Positions 23,439 through 37,500 of a stretch of 64,000 bases of DNA are shown piece after piece. This DNA is from Polytrichum commune. Lineage: Eukaryota; Streptophyta; Polytrichopsida; Polytrichales; Polytrichaceae. Position numbers and translations under genes: made by a program. The stretch lies in the NCBI GenBank assembly GCA_950295325.1, contig OX485803.1, positions 65,921,554 through 65,985,553 of the forward strand, in the 5' to 3' direction. The first letter of the stretch is position 1. Every line of letters starts with the position of its first letter. The notes under the pieces are model-generated. The model did not search any database. It was not told the origin of the DNA and was given only the letters and a program-made list of their open reading frames with translations.

Positions 23439-23636
23439 CAGGGGCCACACCAAAAACCCCAGCAACTCCAGTCATCAAAAACATTAGCCCTATGTATTCT
23501 CCGGAAATACATGGTTGGGATTTCAGTCGGCTGAAGCTACTAGAGTGGTTGGAAGAAGGTGGGTGCTCCAACCAATTGAAATCCCGGAGAATACGTAGGG
23601 CTGATGTTTTTGGTTGGGCCGCCCGGTGTGGCCCTG
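23439..23636. mobile_element. hAT-like foldback MITE
   Basis: 198 bp almost entirely palindromic: CAGGGGCCACACC at the left, its complement at the right, and matching inner arms (CCCTATGTATTCTCCGG versus CCGGAGAATACGTAGGG). Flanks GAATGCTA and GTATGCAT are a plausible decayed 8-bp duplication. The open frame 23426-23662 is the palindrome, not a gene. Confidence 0.6.
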
Positions 23637-23644
23637 GTATGCAT

Positions 23645-24553
23645 TACATGTCTTTAACTTAATTAACCGACCACACTTGTGTATAGTGCCTCACGAGAAA
23701 GTTGGGCCTGGCCTGGGCTAAATTACTTCTTCCAAGCACAATCCGATCCACTCAGGCACAACTCCACTGTAATTCATGTATCGTTTTATTATTTGAAGTG
23801 ATGATGTAGTGCTCTATATGTATGGATTTTAGCTCAATATTCTTAGAGTTTATTGAGTGAAGTAGTATATTACTATATGTTGTTTAATGTTCACACTAGT
23901 ACACTAAAAAGGATATTTGGTGTCTGAATACATTAAATGTCAATAACCCTATGAAAGTAAGTACCATTAAATGTACACTCAAACACTAAGTATCAACTAT
24001 GGTAATGTGTGGAAGTTGCATGTTTGAATTTAGTGTAAGTAATGATATGAAATCCATGCTTCACAAGAAGGGAGGTGGTAGTAGGGAAGGTAGCGGCACA
24101 TTTATATCTAACACTAATTGTCTAGGAATTGAAAATTAGTGTTGAGCACGGCAGGGTGGTAACAACATTGAATATAATCAAACACTAAACATTCTTTTCA
24201 ATGTCGTGTGGGCATAAATTTAGTGATGTGGAAATAATTACTATGGGCTACTCTAATGGTTAGAGTGGGAAATGATGTGGGGCTCAAGATTTTGGGTGTC
24301 TTTCAATAGTGAGTATTTAAGTAGTAGTTCGTGTACAAAAGTGGCATTATATAGTAAAATGAGATAGTCGCCCACATAAATTTCCTTTAAGAGCAATTAT
24401 TGTGACTCATATGATTGTTTGGACTAGAGATTTGGCATGGGTTGAAAGACAATGTGGGTTCTATAGAAATATTGCCCAATATCGTGGCCCACAACAATAG
24501 AATAATTCATCAATGTAAATATTCTTGAAACCTTGTATTGTATTGTGTGTGTG

Positions 24554-24586
<33 letters not shown>

Positions 24587-26296
24587 TAAGAACTTACATC
24601 TTATGTTCAAGTTTGATAGAAATTTAGTGATGTGGAAATAATTATTATCTACATATTAGCAAACATCAAATATTAGTTACATCTTATGTTTCAAGAACTA
24701 ACATCTTATGTGCATCTATGCCTAAATTATTTTTTAAAGTGGTATTTAAGAGGTTCTAGAGAATCATGTAACAACAACAACAACAACAACAACAACGATT
24801 CTATATTTGTGGGGTTGCAAAACATAATTAATTTCAGACTCTATTGATCCACATGTAGTGTATAAGCATGGGGTAACTCCAAATAGTTAGTGATCTTACT
24901 AAATAACATAGATACATAGATACATAGATACATACAATAAATATAGATTTTGTATTATGGAAGAAGGTAAGTTATGGACTAGATAACTCTTGAAGGTTGG
25001 GAAGCCTGAGTGGAATTAATGAGGGGATCCACATCATGACAAAAGCAAAATATTCTCTAACCATACATAGCTCAAGTGCAAACTTATTTTTGAACTACAC
25101 GTGGTGTAAACAACACATCCTTGTGGAGGAGGTTACGATATATGTGTACACACAACAACCTTAGATTTTCAAACCTTCTAGTTGTCATGGTGACAAATCT
25201 ACTTGAGATTTTTTTTTCTTCCTTGCTTGCTAATTATCGACAAATATCCATGTGTTGGTTCGATTTCATATGCAACTACACTAAATATGATATTTAGTGT
25301 CACCAATTCTAATTGTCTTGCTCAGTACTAATTATAAATTGCGGTATAGTGTTAGCAACACTAAATGTTAACCCAACATTAGTTGTCATTCGTTGTAAAT
25401 TTTTTAGGGGATTATAGATTAACAGTGTTGCAATTATTGTCACTGACCAAGTGAATGTTCATTTAAATTTCAATCATCCTTGACAATATTTCATCACAAG
25501 TTGCTGACAAGAGAAGGTAGGGTTTTGGCCAATGCATGAACTCATCCATCATCCAGGACAATATTTGTTCACTTATTCATAAGAAGCGTCATCCGCAAGG
25601 TTAGCAAGGTGACATTAGATACCATACGACACTAAATAACATATTAAGTATACCACGTCTTCCACATAAATTTTAGGCTTAAATAAACCAACAACCAATG
25701 GGAGATTATTTCTTCCTGCACTTCTCGCGCCTTATTCCCGGAAACACCCATCTCCAAATTGGGATCCCTATGGCATTCAATTCCACGAATTGTAGAGCAA
25801 GAACGAGCATACAATCTTGGTGGAGCCCAATTGCTTCTTCCTCCAGAATCTGCCGACATGGACATCTTACGTGGGTGCCACGTAGGCACCCACTGCCCTC
25901 TGCCTCTGCCTCTGCCTCTTCTCTCCTCGACACCCAAAAATCACCAGAACACGAAATGCATTCAAAACTCATCACCACATGGGCAAGTCAAATCATAAGT
26001 TGTTGCAACATATCTAAATTGCATCAGCAAATTTTTTTGATAGCTGCCAAAAATGATAGGTGATGGTGGCGACAATGGAAGAAGACGGTGAACCAGAGAG
26101 GTGAAGAAATTGGAAGAGGAGTTGGCGATGGTGGAAGAAGTAGAAAGGAGGAGGAGTGATGGGCCTGTATTACAGAGCGGGGGTATTTGGTGTCTGCTTT
26201 GCTTGTATGATGTTTCCGGTGGTGGGAGGACCGCAATGAGGGGTCATGGTTCAGATGAAGCTGCGAATTGGACGAATTAGGATGGGGATGATAGCC
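23645..26296. other. intergenic stretch with simple repeats, leading into the RECG1 upstream region
   Basis: 24112-24225 repeats a segment found in the Harbinger-like element at 15863-15960. Simple repeats: GT/AT/AG run 24541-24588, AAC run 24768-24797, ATAC-ATAG run 24903-24934. The last ~600 bp has higher GC and opposing weak frames (25644-26063), read as RECG1 promoter and leader. Confidence 0.4.
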
Positions 26297-29200
26297 ATGG
26301 CCAGGAGCTACCACTCCTCGTCGTTTCGTGCGATTCCGCGTCCCCTGGCAATCCGGAGTACTCACAGGTCAAGCGATGAATGGAGATTGCCGAGGTGGTC
26401 AGCAGCGTCATTCAATTATGGCGCCAAACTTTCGAGGATTTCCTTTAACCTGAGTGGTTCAGGTACTGCGATGCACTGAGCTTATTACTCATGGCGTGGA
26501 GTGAAACTCGTGAAAAATTCTAAGCTAAGCGGATCTCGCTGCATATACTTTAGCAATGTGATTCTTAAACCCTAAACCCTGGGGTTCTAGTGACCGAAGA
26601 ATGTCCTCCGCTCGGTGTAACGTTTAAGAAATTCAAAGCCAGAAACATCTCATGTCACAAGCATGGAGAGCACTGACTTGGTAGCACTAGTCCTTCAATT
26701 ATACTAATGTGCTGGTAATCCGAAGGCTGTGTTATGAATTCAGAGAAGTCGCATCAAATTTTCTAAGCAATTGATCTACTTTGGCAATGTAATTTTTAAA
26801 CCCTAAACCTTGGGGTTCTAGTGACCGAAGAATGCTCTCTGTTTGGTGTAAGGTTTGAGAACTTCAAATTCAGCAACATCGTATGTCACAAGTATGGAGA
26901 GTACTGACTTGGTAGTACTAGTCCTCGATTATTCTTATGTGCTAGTAATCAGAGATCTGTGTTGTAAATTCAGAGAAGTCACAGCAATATTCTAAGCGAT
27001 GGATCTACTTTGGCAATCTGATTCTTAAATTTAAACCCTGGGTTCTGGTGCCGACGAACGTCCGCTGATCGGTGTAAGTTTTATGTCTTTCGAAGCCAGC
27101 AACATCCTATGTCACAAGTATGGAAACTACTGACTTGGTAACATTTAGTCCTTCAGTTAGATCAATGTGCTGATATTTCATGAGCAATGATGTAAGTACA
27201 GAGAAGTTACAGCTTGATCCACATTCTATATAATTTGGATCTTAGAGGATAGTGAATGACTTTGTGAGTCAAAACGCTATGTTGTGGAACTGTGTATTGA
27301 CTAAATGGTTAAGGGATGATCACAAGAAAATACACCAACCTATAATGCTATGAAGTGATCAAATGTGATGATTTGTAATAACCAATTACAAGGTAGAGCA
27401 TGAAAAGCGAGTTTGCAGTGGTGAATTGCCAAGAATTAGCATGAGGAAGCCATGTCAATGCACATATGGCATGTGATTGCAGAGCTTTGTAATGGACTCT
27501 TCTACATCTTCTCAAGCTGGTTATCGCTGAGATGTATTTCTGCCCTTGATGGATTGCAGTTAACCATAAAGAACACAAAGTTTCATGATTCACAAAAACA
27601 AGAAAGCACGGAACATTCTATATCTGGAATGAACTGTTCTCCTATTGAATCCATCTTTTTGTGAGTGATAGGTGATCGACCAGGCTTTCCGTTGTTTGCA
27701 TCAGTCACAGTTCTATCGGGTGTAAAGCTCCAGACAAGAGCATTTGCCTCTCAAGTGTCTTCAAGTTCGGAAGGACAGCCTGAGGTGAGAATTCACTACC
27801 GAAAGCGTCGGAGGTGAAGGCAATTTTTTTAATTGTCCAATCTTCTCGTGTTTTGACAGATATTTAGCAGTCTTTATAACGAATTTGTAAAATTTGAGCT
27901 CTGCTCCTAGGTATTGGTCTCAATGATAGCTCCAATGCAGGTCATGGATGATGGGAAGCTCTTGAAAGCGATGGTATATGAAGCTCAGCATGAATTTTCA
28001 AATGTTTCAGGAGTAGCTTCTCGGTAAGTTTCATCTTACATTATGTTGACAAGGAATGGAGAGCCTTGCAAGGAACTTTTTCATTATACTAAAAGTTTTA
28101 CCATCCCCTGTTGAAAGGAAGACAATTTTACTATACCACAAAGTTTCTAATCCTAGTAACAGGTACTATACAACTATATCTGCTGAAATTGACTACTTCA
28201 CCGGGCTTTGATTATCTGTTTCATTTGAAACAGGAATTTATTGATTTCATAGATGACTCCAGTAACAACAACGAATATGTCTTGGTGGTTGAATTAGCTG
28301 CATTTCTGCTTCCCTCAATTAGTGTAGTACAACTTTTTTCAGTTCTTGTTCTCATAATAATTGATATTTCTTTGAGCAAGGAGAGTAAGTTATGGGTTAA
28401 CACTTAATTACATTGTGTGTCATTTACAGGTTTGGAGAATTTTTATATTCTCAACTTTCACTCCGATCAACTAGTGGTGGTGACATCTTTGCATCTTTGG
28501 AAAAGGATGCCAAGCTGTATGATCAGTTAGATCCCATGAGCCGCGCCCAGCTTCTTGACAAAGTATGTGTGCAATAACCATTTTCTTCTGTGGATACTCC
28601 ATGATATGTTACTGTTGCCACTTGTGATAACATTCATAATTGTATTTTTATTCAACCTTTCCTAGATGAGGTTGAGTTTATTTGAAAGAAAGTTTGCAAG
28701 AGCAACATGGAAATGCAGCAGGACAGTCCTGTGCTCTTTTATCCATTCAGATAATCACAGGCGTTTCCTTAGCTATGCATTATATGCCTCATGTGCATTA
28801 TGCTTTCCAAGCGTAGAACACTTTTTCTCTTCTTTTTCCTGTTTCTTCGTTTTCAATAATATGAAGGGTAAGTCCAGGTCTCACCTGAATTCAGTTCACC
28901 ATTTAAAATTGATGTTTCTTCCAAATATTACCAAAGAGAAAGATAAGTTGAGTCGTCATCTGTGCAAGATATGGACGATTAGAACATGGGATCATGCAAT
29001 TTTCATGCCACTCAGGGAGTTTAGAGCCCTGGCCTCATATGGATATATTTTACAGTTAGTTTGAGAAAGTATTATCCTGGTTATTTAACCATTCAATTGG
29101 CAAGCATATGTAACACATGTGTGAAGGTTTTCACACTCACTCTCCTTATTTCTTTGCTTTTCTTCTCGATAAATTTTGTTTCAATTTTGACAGACTCAGA

Positions 29201-31464
29201 GAGAGCTGCATTTTGTCATAATGCATTGCATAGTAACAACAGCGCTTTTTGCATGGCAGGTGGCTCAAGGCATGGGGTTTTTAAATACACAAGATTTAAT
29301 ATCTCATCAATTTGCTGCACAAGAGGCAAGTCAAGATCTGGAAGGATCACATGAAGACTCTTTAAAACAACATTCAACTCCATCCAAGCCTGAAAGCAAA
29401 GAAGCTGGCAAATCAGGTGGAGTCAAACCTTTGCAGGGTGAACTTGATGCTAAAAGTCAAGAGAAGTTTAAAGGACGCCAATTGAAACCAATTCCATCAG
29501 CAATTAAAATTGGAAGCAGTGAACCCATTGAGCTATACAAACCACATACCAATGGCAGACTGGAGTCTTCTCCCCTTGCAACTGGATTAAAAGTTAATGC
29601 TGTTAATGTGCAAGATGCAGGTTCAAGCAGTAGTCAGGGAAATGCAGTTATTGAAAAGGCAGTCCAGCAAACAAAGAAGAAGCTGAGTAGAAGTTCTCTG
29701 GCACTGGCATCGATGCAAGTTGCAAAAACCCCAGCCATCAGTGGTCATGATGCAAACCCTGTTTTAGATACTGAAACCTCTGACTCAGTGCCGCCTCATG
29801 TTGAAGAAAAATTGACAGAGCTAATGCTGATGAGAGGAGCTGCTATGTACAAAGACTGTGTGCTTGACATTCCTGTGACTTTTATCAAGAATCTTTCAGT
29901 TTACCAGCGCTCACGATTAGAGGAGAATGGTTTCCACACGGTAATCCCTCCACATACTGAAATGAGTATTCTCCTATATGCTAGGGTGACCCATTTCCGT
30001 TGTCTTCATTAGAGTTATTCATCATGTCAACATGGAGATCCGTTGTCTTCAACAAGTTATTAGATCCTTTTGGTCTGGAGTTGGTTGTTTGCATGCAACA
30101 CCTTCCATGTTCAGTAAGTTTTTGGTGTGTGCGTGGAGGTAGTGTGGAGGTTTGAAAGAAGAACATTTTATATGGTTTTATTAAGGGTCTAACTCATTCC
30201 TTTTAAGCACCTATTTCGGTTGCTCTTCATTCAAATTCAAACACGAAATTCAAGCATACACCAAAAGTGTAAAGATTTTTTTGATTTCGTTTGCAAAACA
30301 TCCAATGGAAAGTCATACCGGACCAACTCCTGAAGTTGGAGATATGAGATCATAGGACTAGAACCTCCATCTCCACTCTTGTTATCCAGATTTGTGTTTC
30401 TATTTATCTACGCAATATCCCAATTCAGAATATTTCTAAGGTCAACAGATATCAACTCTGAGGTTTACTGAAGACATTTCTCCATTTTTCATAGTCAGGA
30501 GTGCTGATCACCCATATGTTAACTGACAGTTGCGGATGCTTCTCCAACATTTTCCAAGAACATATGTGAATTTTCAGCAGGCTGGGCAGAGAGTAGAAGA
30601 TGGTCAGCACCTCAGTTTTGTAGGAACGATTACGTCCTCGAGGTAATATTGTGCTGCTGGTAGAAATGACAATCTTTATATCCAATGCTTCACAAATAAC
30701 AGCTATCCATCTTACTTTCTTCTGAATCATTTCTGGCATGTGAGGTCAAACCCGATCAGCTACTTACATCTTTTGAAGGAATGAGTCTCTTTTTTTAATC
30801 TTTAGGCAAGCTTATAAATGTGTATTTTATTTGCAGAGGGCTCCGCTTGAGCCCAAGCTTAGGTGCCATTGAAGTGATTGTTAAGAGCACTGTTGATGCC
30901 CATGATTCTTCAGACGAAGACCAGGAAGATGGACAAGGACACACGGTCTTCCTTCACCTGAAAAAGTTTTTTCGAGGTGCTCGCTTTACAAATACTTGGT
31001 TTCTAAACAAGATGGCAGCAAAATACCCTATACATGCACAAGTGGCAGTGGGTGGTAAGGTGAGGCTTATTCCTGCTTTTATTTAAGCTTTTGTGTAAAT
31101 TCAGAGGTTTTCACAAAAGCGGATCAGTGTAGAAAAGGTCCATTTGTTCCAGCAGAGAGAGCATTCTGGGATGGATTTCTCCTCAACCATTGTCTGGACT
31201 ATGCATGAATTTCTTTTGAAACATAGCTGTGCCTTATTACTATACATGATGAGACTGCAGTGGAGAACCCTAGGTCATGGGGTACATGTTCATGAAGTAC
31301 TTCTTCTCATACTTACACCTTAAAGGTCCAGGAGGCCCGTTCTTGGCCTCAAGGTGTCATATGCAGGTATTTTGTATTACTTCTTGATATTTCTAGCTAA
31401 AACTGTCAAAAGTGGCCCTATCTACAAAGAGCCCATTATAAATCTATGTATTGTTCCTGTCAGA

Positions 31465-31502
<38 letters not shown>

Positions 31503-34500
31503 GTAAAATGAATCATAAAGAGATTCAAGCTTGTATAAATGACCTAGACTCAAATACCTTCCATGTATATGTAATCACCGCTAACACATGACTTTTCTTC
31601 ACTCTCTTATTCTAATAGGTCGTGCTAGTCATGGATTCAATATCAAAGACCAAATCAGATATTATTTCAATACTTGTTGGATTGTACAATTCGTTGTGTA
31701 TCCCTTATAGGCATATTCCTGTTCCTTCAAGGATTAGGTCATGTCCCGCAAATGGTAGCCGTCAATTGGATACCACTTTCATGTGCCTGAGTTGTAACAG
31801 GTGAAAGCTTTACCACTTGAAGATCATTTTGAGATAAGGGAGTTCAACTTGGAGCTTTGGGATCAGGAGTCTACTGACCCTGAAGCGCTTGATGGAGCCA
31901 AAGGAGTGAAACATGAATTAGAAATGACAGGAAAGCCTTATCCTGTTTATCCAGCAAAGGGTGGTCTGCAGCCCAAGACACTTGAGTTTTGCATTCAGAG
32001 GTACACATCTCTAGTGTTTTGTGCAAACTGAATTTTTCTATTTTCTTTTTTTCTGCAACAGATATGTCTTGGACCTTGCATGTCCAGAAGCTTCAGTACT
32101 GCTTGTGTGTGTGCTGGTGTCGATAGGTTTGTCTTGCTTCAAAATAACTGGTGCTTTGAGAATTCACACTGTGCACTGCAAATCAGGATCTTACCAGCGC
32201 TTCCATTGGATCTCGATCCGGTACCAAAGTACATCAAGGATATGTACAATTTGGTGGAATTACGACAGGTAGATCTATATATAATTTGTGTACATTAATT
32301 GTAGATTGCTGTCTGTTTCAAACAGAATGCCCTTGTATACAAACTGTGAATCCAATAGCTGATTGAAGACAAAGGTATTTCAGTAGAGCAGAAAGCCTGC
32401 CTTGAGTTGACATACTTCATAGTGAACGGCTTCATGACAACTCACAAGAGTGTTGATGTCATGATCTTCATGTTTGCCCAGGACTTTTGACTTTCTCTCT
32501 TATCTCCTGAAACCATTTGATTTTCCTTGTATTCATGAAGATCAATTTATGAACCATTGTTTGAATAGACTTTTGAATTTAGGATTGTCCCCTTATGTGG
32601 TTCTGTGCGGGATGACAGGCATACTTTGGAATGCACACCCCTCAAGACACAGAGGATGCTGAACGAGGCCGCCAAAGGCTTGTCTTTGATGAATTTTTCT
32701 ACCTTCAGGTTCTCAATTATTCTGTTCAAATGACAGAGACCTGGTGAAGTAGTTTATTTCAGCATATATAGTTGCGTAGCACCTGATACTAGGATGAGAA
32801 ACTCTGTGGTATAGAAAAACAGTCTTTCAATACATTGCTGAAGTATTGCTTGTAGATTTTCCAGAAATCCTCTGGTCCTGCAGAGTTGCCTATTACCTCC
32901 TTTATTTTACCAATCAAAATCTCCTTATCGTGAATATCCAGTACCTTAGGATGTGCAATTTGTTCTTCTAGTCCAAATCTTGAAACACTTTTTTGCATTG
33001 GACCACTTTGCATTCAACTGCCATACATGTGTATTTGCAGTTAGGGATGCTTCTTCAAAGACAACAGTTGGCAGACAAGTATCTGGGCAACTCGGGGACA
33101 TCACAGGTGGCTGAAAGTGGAAATTTGGAGATGGACAAGTGGTCACCGCTCACTTTGAAGTTGGTCAATTCCCTACCTTATACATTGACAAACTCTCAGA
33201 AGAAGGCTGCTTCTGAAATCATGTGGGATCTACAGAGGCCTGTCCCAATGAGCCGCCTTCTGCAGGTCAGATGGTCTAGAAGAATTCAAATAGGAAAGTT
33301 TATCTATGATGTTTCCAATTTCCACGTTTTTCAGTTAACCCTTAAAGGACCAAGGGGTTCAATGTACGAACTATAGACACAATGCCTATAATATATAATA
33401 TATTTATATCTACAGGTTTGAAACTTGAAATTAGTATTTTATCTTATGTCAATGAGAAAATGAAAATATACTAATATGTGACAGTGATGATCAAAATATT
33501 AGGTATGTATTTGCGTCTATGGACACCCAGGCTGTGTATTTTAACCCAAATCTTCAGTAACATTAACGTACTCCACCAATTTGAAAAGTGCACTTGAAGA
33601 ATAAGTTAATTCTAGATGGTATCACTCTCAATGTAATTAGCTTAAAGTGGGACTATGTTGTTCAAATACATATCACATATCCCCTCCACAAACCATAAGT
33701 TGTGGTGAAGTCACTATTTTGAGCTTTGCTCAATGCTTAAAAAGATTGCTCAAAAAACAGTGTATTAAAACTCTTCTACAGAACTAAATCTTTTGATGTG
33801 TTGGTGTTTCAGTGCCACCTGTGTTTGTACACTTTATATGTCTCAAGCTGAAACGTGACTGGATCTTGCTTGGCTTTCACATTCTTGTTTGCAAATTAAG
33901 ATATTTTCCTGACTTTCTGGCATTGATTTGTGCAGGGAGATGTGGGATGTGGGAAAACTGTAGTTGCTTTCCTTGGCCTTCTTGAAGTCATTGATGCTGG
34001 ATATCAGGTAACCTATCATTATATTTATATTATTTGGTTGTTGTTGTTTCAATACGTAACGTAACATCATGTTGAGCATCGGGGAAGACCTGTTAGACTG
34101 TGGATGTCTTCTTTGAGCTCATTATAAGGACTATTTTCCACCATGAATACTCTGTCATGCATATAACTTCACTCTGATGGAAATCATGGTGGTGCTACGT
34201 CGTGAAATCATTATGGAGAAATACATTAATAATTACACCTAGTGGTGTATAATGTGGTTATTTAAAAACATGTTAATGATTCCTACATAAAATATGTGCA
34301 AGGTAGTAGTATATTGTGACACATATAATATGAAAATGAAATAATATTGCAAAATTTGCATATGATGTTGTTCCTATACGCAATTGTTTTAAAATGATAA
34401 TTTTGTCTGCGGAATTTGTCATGTATCCAGGGTGCACTGATGGCACCCACAGAGTTCTTGGCAATCCAACACTACCAAAGGATCACGGGGTGGTTAGAAG

Positions 34501-37500
34501 TCTTGGAAGACCATGAACGGCCACGAGTAGCTTTGCTAACAGGGTCTACTCCAGTTGCGAAAGCTCGCATCATCCGAAGTGTATGGCACTCACTCCTACC
34601 ATTTTTTTAAAAATCATCCATGACATATTCCTTACCTTTTGATAGGAGATTCTAATCTTGGGCGGTTGCTCTACAGGGTTTGGAGAGTGGGGAGATTGTG
34701 CTTGCAGTAGGGACCCACAGTCTAATCTCTGACAGTGTTAGATTTGCAAGCCTTGGCCTAGCTGTTGTAGATGAACAACACCGATTTGGTGTAGCTCAGC
34801 GTGGGCGCCTGAACAGCAAGGTCAGCATTTCTATCTCTAGCGCTAGATTGATAGGATGATAATTGTGTAGGTCACGTGGCATATCGACCCCACTGTATTT
34901 GCCTTTACATTTCTATAATTTTAGAGTATCCATATTTCTGAAAGTGTTTAGCTCTTTTTTGCCAATTAGAAAATTTCACACTGCCTTCTTATTGAAGGTA
35001 ACAGGACTCTCAACTACTCATATCTCAACATTATGTTCTGCAACCAAAGGCTAATGCAATGAGTTGATCTATATGTGAAATCAATTGATGCACTTGATGG
35101 GCTTCTCTGGTCCAGGATTCTTCTCAAAACCCCATAGGTTTCAGAATAAGGTTCAGAAGATATTTTGGTTTTCAACATAAGGTGTATTGTGAAGTCAACC
35201 AATGTAAAGAATCTCTGTATCTGTCATGTGGCATCACCCGTTGTAAATGGTATACATCACACTAACCCACCTGGCATGTGATATTTTGCCCACTTTGATT
35301 TGTTGAGCGCCAAAATATCTTAAACCTATGGCGTGCAAAAAATGTGGACATGTTTGATGCATCTAATGTGGACATATCCGGTCCTCATTTATTGCATCAA
35401 AGCATGTGGATATTTGGTTTCCAAAAAAATAGTGCATATTCTTTGATGCAATGATGGGGTTTCCAACGTAGCTTCCAGATTCAGAGAGAGTAAGCAGAAG
35501 GCATTAACTGCTGCTATGTCACAGGTTCGAGAAAGCAATGTTAGTCAAGAAACTGCTGAGATAATTGAGGGCGGGGAAGGAGGGAGTGAAAGAGGAGAAT
35601 CTCCAACAATTATTTTGAGTACCCCTCATGTACTGGCTGTGTCAGCCACACCTATACCTCGGACTTTGGCCTTGGCAATGCATGGAGACATGACAATCAG
35701 TCAGGTCCATATGCTCCACTATCTCTTTCTGATATGTTGCTCAACTCTTAAAGGGACGGGGTGTGTTTATACAGGATACATGGCGATGTGCACGAACCCC
35801 CAACAAGTACTGAAATCATGTTTTATTCGGTTTATGGTATTGAGTCCATATTTAGCACAGCAAACTTTCAAAGAGGAAGTGAAATTAAAGTCATTTGTGA
35901 CAATTATGATTAGATATACATGGTATGTATTTGAGTCTAGGTTCTAACAAGGCCTTAAGACCTCCTCAATATAATTTCTAGTGTTGAGAAATATTTTGGA
36001 CGTCCATGCCTTATTGCAAGGAGTATGTAGTTCTAGTTCTGCTAAGTCGTCAATGATTTTTTGCTTAGATGATTTTAACATGATTTTGTGGGCCCTGCTA
36101 TAGATCTTTGGTAGCTGGTGGGGTCTAGCAGATTAAGGAGGCTGTATTTGAAGAAACTGATTATAGTTACACAAACACCCCCCTGAAGATTTGAATTCTT
36201 GTGCCCAGATAACAGAATTGCCACCAGGACGAGCACAGACTGTAACCCAAGCTTTTCATGGAGATGCCAAAGGACGTAGAGATGCATATAAGGTAGTCTT
36301 CCTACATAACTTTAGCTCTCTTGTAAATAGTTCAGAACACCACAGGACCAGTATTCCACCTCCAAAAGGTCAAAGAAGTTAATGGGTATCATCTCTAAGC
36401 ATTGCCTTTCTCTTCTATCAAAGTCTCATCATTTTAGCAGAAAAGTAGGAATAACCTTTGCATAGGGAAGGAAAAAGGGAGAAAAGTAAATTTTGCAAAT
36501 ACAAGCTTGATATTAGATTCTCCTCATCTATTGGGCCTTAACTTAATAATCGGGCCCATGAGACTGCTACTTTACAGATTCAAGTGCCTTAGGTGCCCAT
36601 ACTTTTTGGATGGCTGATCTCCCTAACTTCAGAATCACTGTATCCTTTGGTTATGTTCTCATGTTGCTATTGCTGTAGGTCAAGCTTTTTCTTCTTCTTT
36701 TGGTACATTTCATTTGTTCTGCTCTCAAGTTGACTGCCATGTTGCAGATGATAAGAGAGGAACTGGAGAGTGGCGGTCGGGTATTTGTTGTGTACCCAGT
36801 GATAGAGTTGTCAGAGGAACTACCGGAATTACGCGCAGCTGAAACAGAGTATGAGATTCTCTCGGAAGAATTTGAGGATTTCCAGTGTGGGCTTGTTCAT
36901 GGCCGCATGAAGGTCTTTGACTCAACCTCCACATCTGTGGCTGTTTCAATGATAGGTTAAATATTTGTGTGATATTATTCTATTGGTTGAAACTGCCATC
37001 TGAGACTTTTGTTCGCTAGATTTGCAAAGGTGGGGTATGGGTGTCCTAATGTCCTAACGGTGTGTTAATTTCACCTGGTGGTCAAATGAAGGCCCAAGAG
37101 AAGGAAGCGGCAATGGAATTATTCAAGGCAGGTAAATCACAGATTCTTGTTTCTACCACTGTGATAGAAGTTGGAATTGACATCCCTGAAGCATCCATGA
37201 TAGTCATTGAGCATGCGGAGCGGTATGGAATGGCACAACTACACCAGCTCAGGGGTCGTGTGGGTCGTGGCAGTAGGGAATCAAAATGTATATTATTGGG
37301 ATCTACTGCAGCATCTCTAAATCGTTTAAATTTACTTGAAGCCTCAAATGATGGGTTTTACCTGGCGGAGATTGATCTGCGATTACGAGGACCAGGTGAC
37401 TTATTAGGTAAACGGCAATCTGGCTATATTCCAGAGTTTGGCATTGCTAGACTTGATCAAGATGGTGACATTCTGGAACATGCACGATCAGCTGCTGAGG

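Noticed and set aside
28666-29064. 132-residue frame between RECG1 exons 4 and 5
   Set aside because: Lies in an intron, no family similarity, and exons 4 and 5 join in phase without it.
32059-32186. Upstream acceptor at 32061 for RECG1 exon 9
   Set aside because: Using it gives a stretch without RecG similarity and the wrong frame; the acceptor at 32186 restores the LPALPLDLDPVPKY segment in phase.
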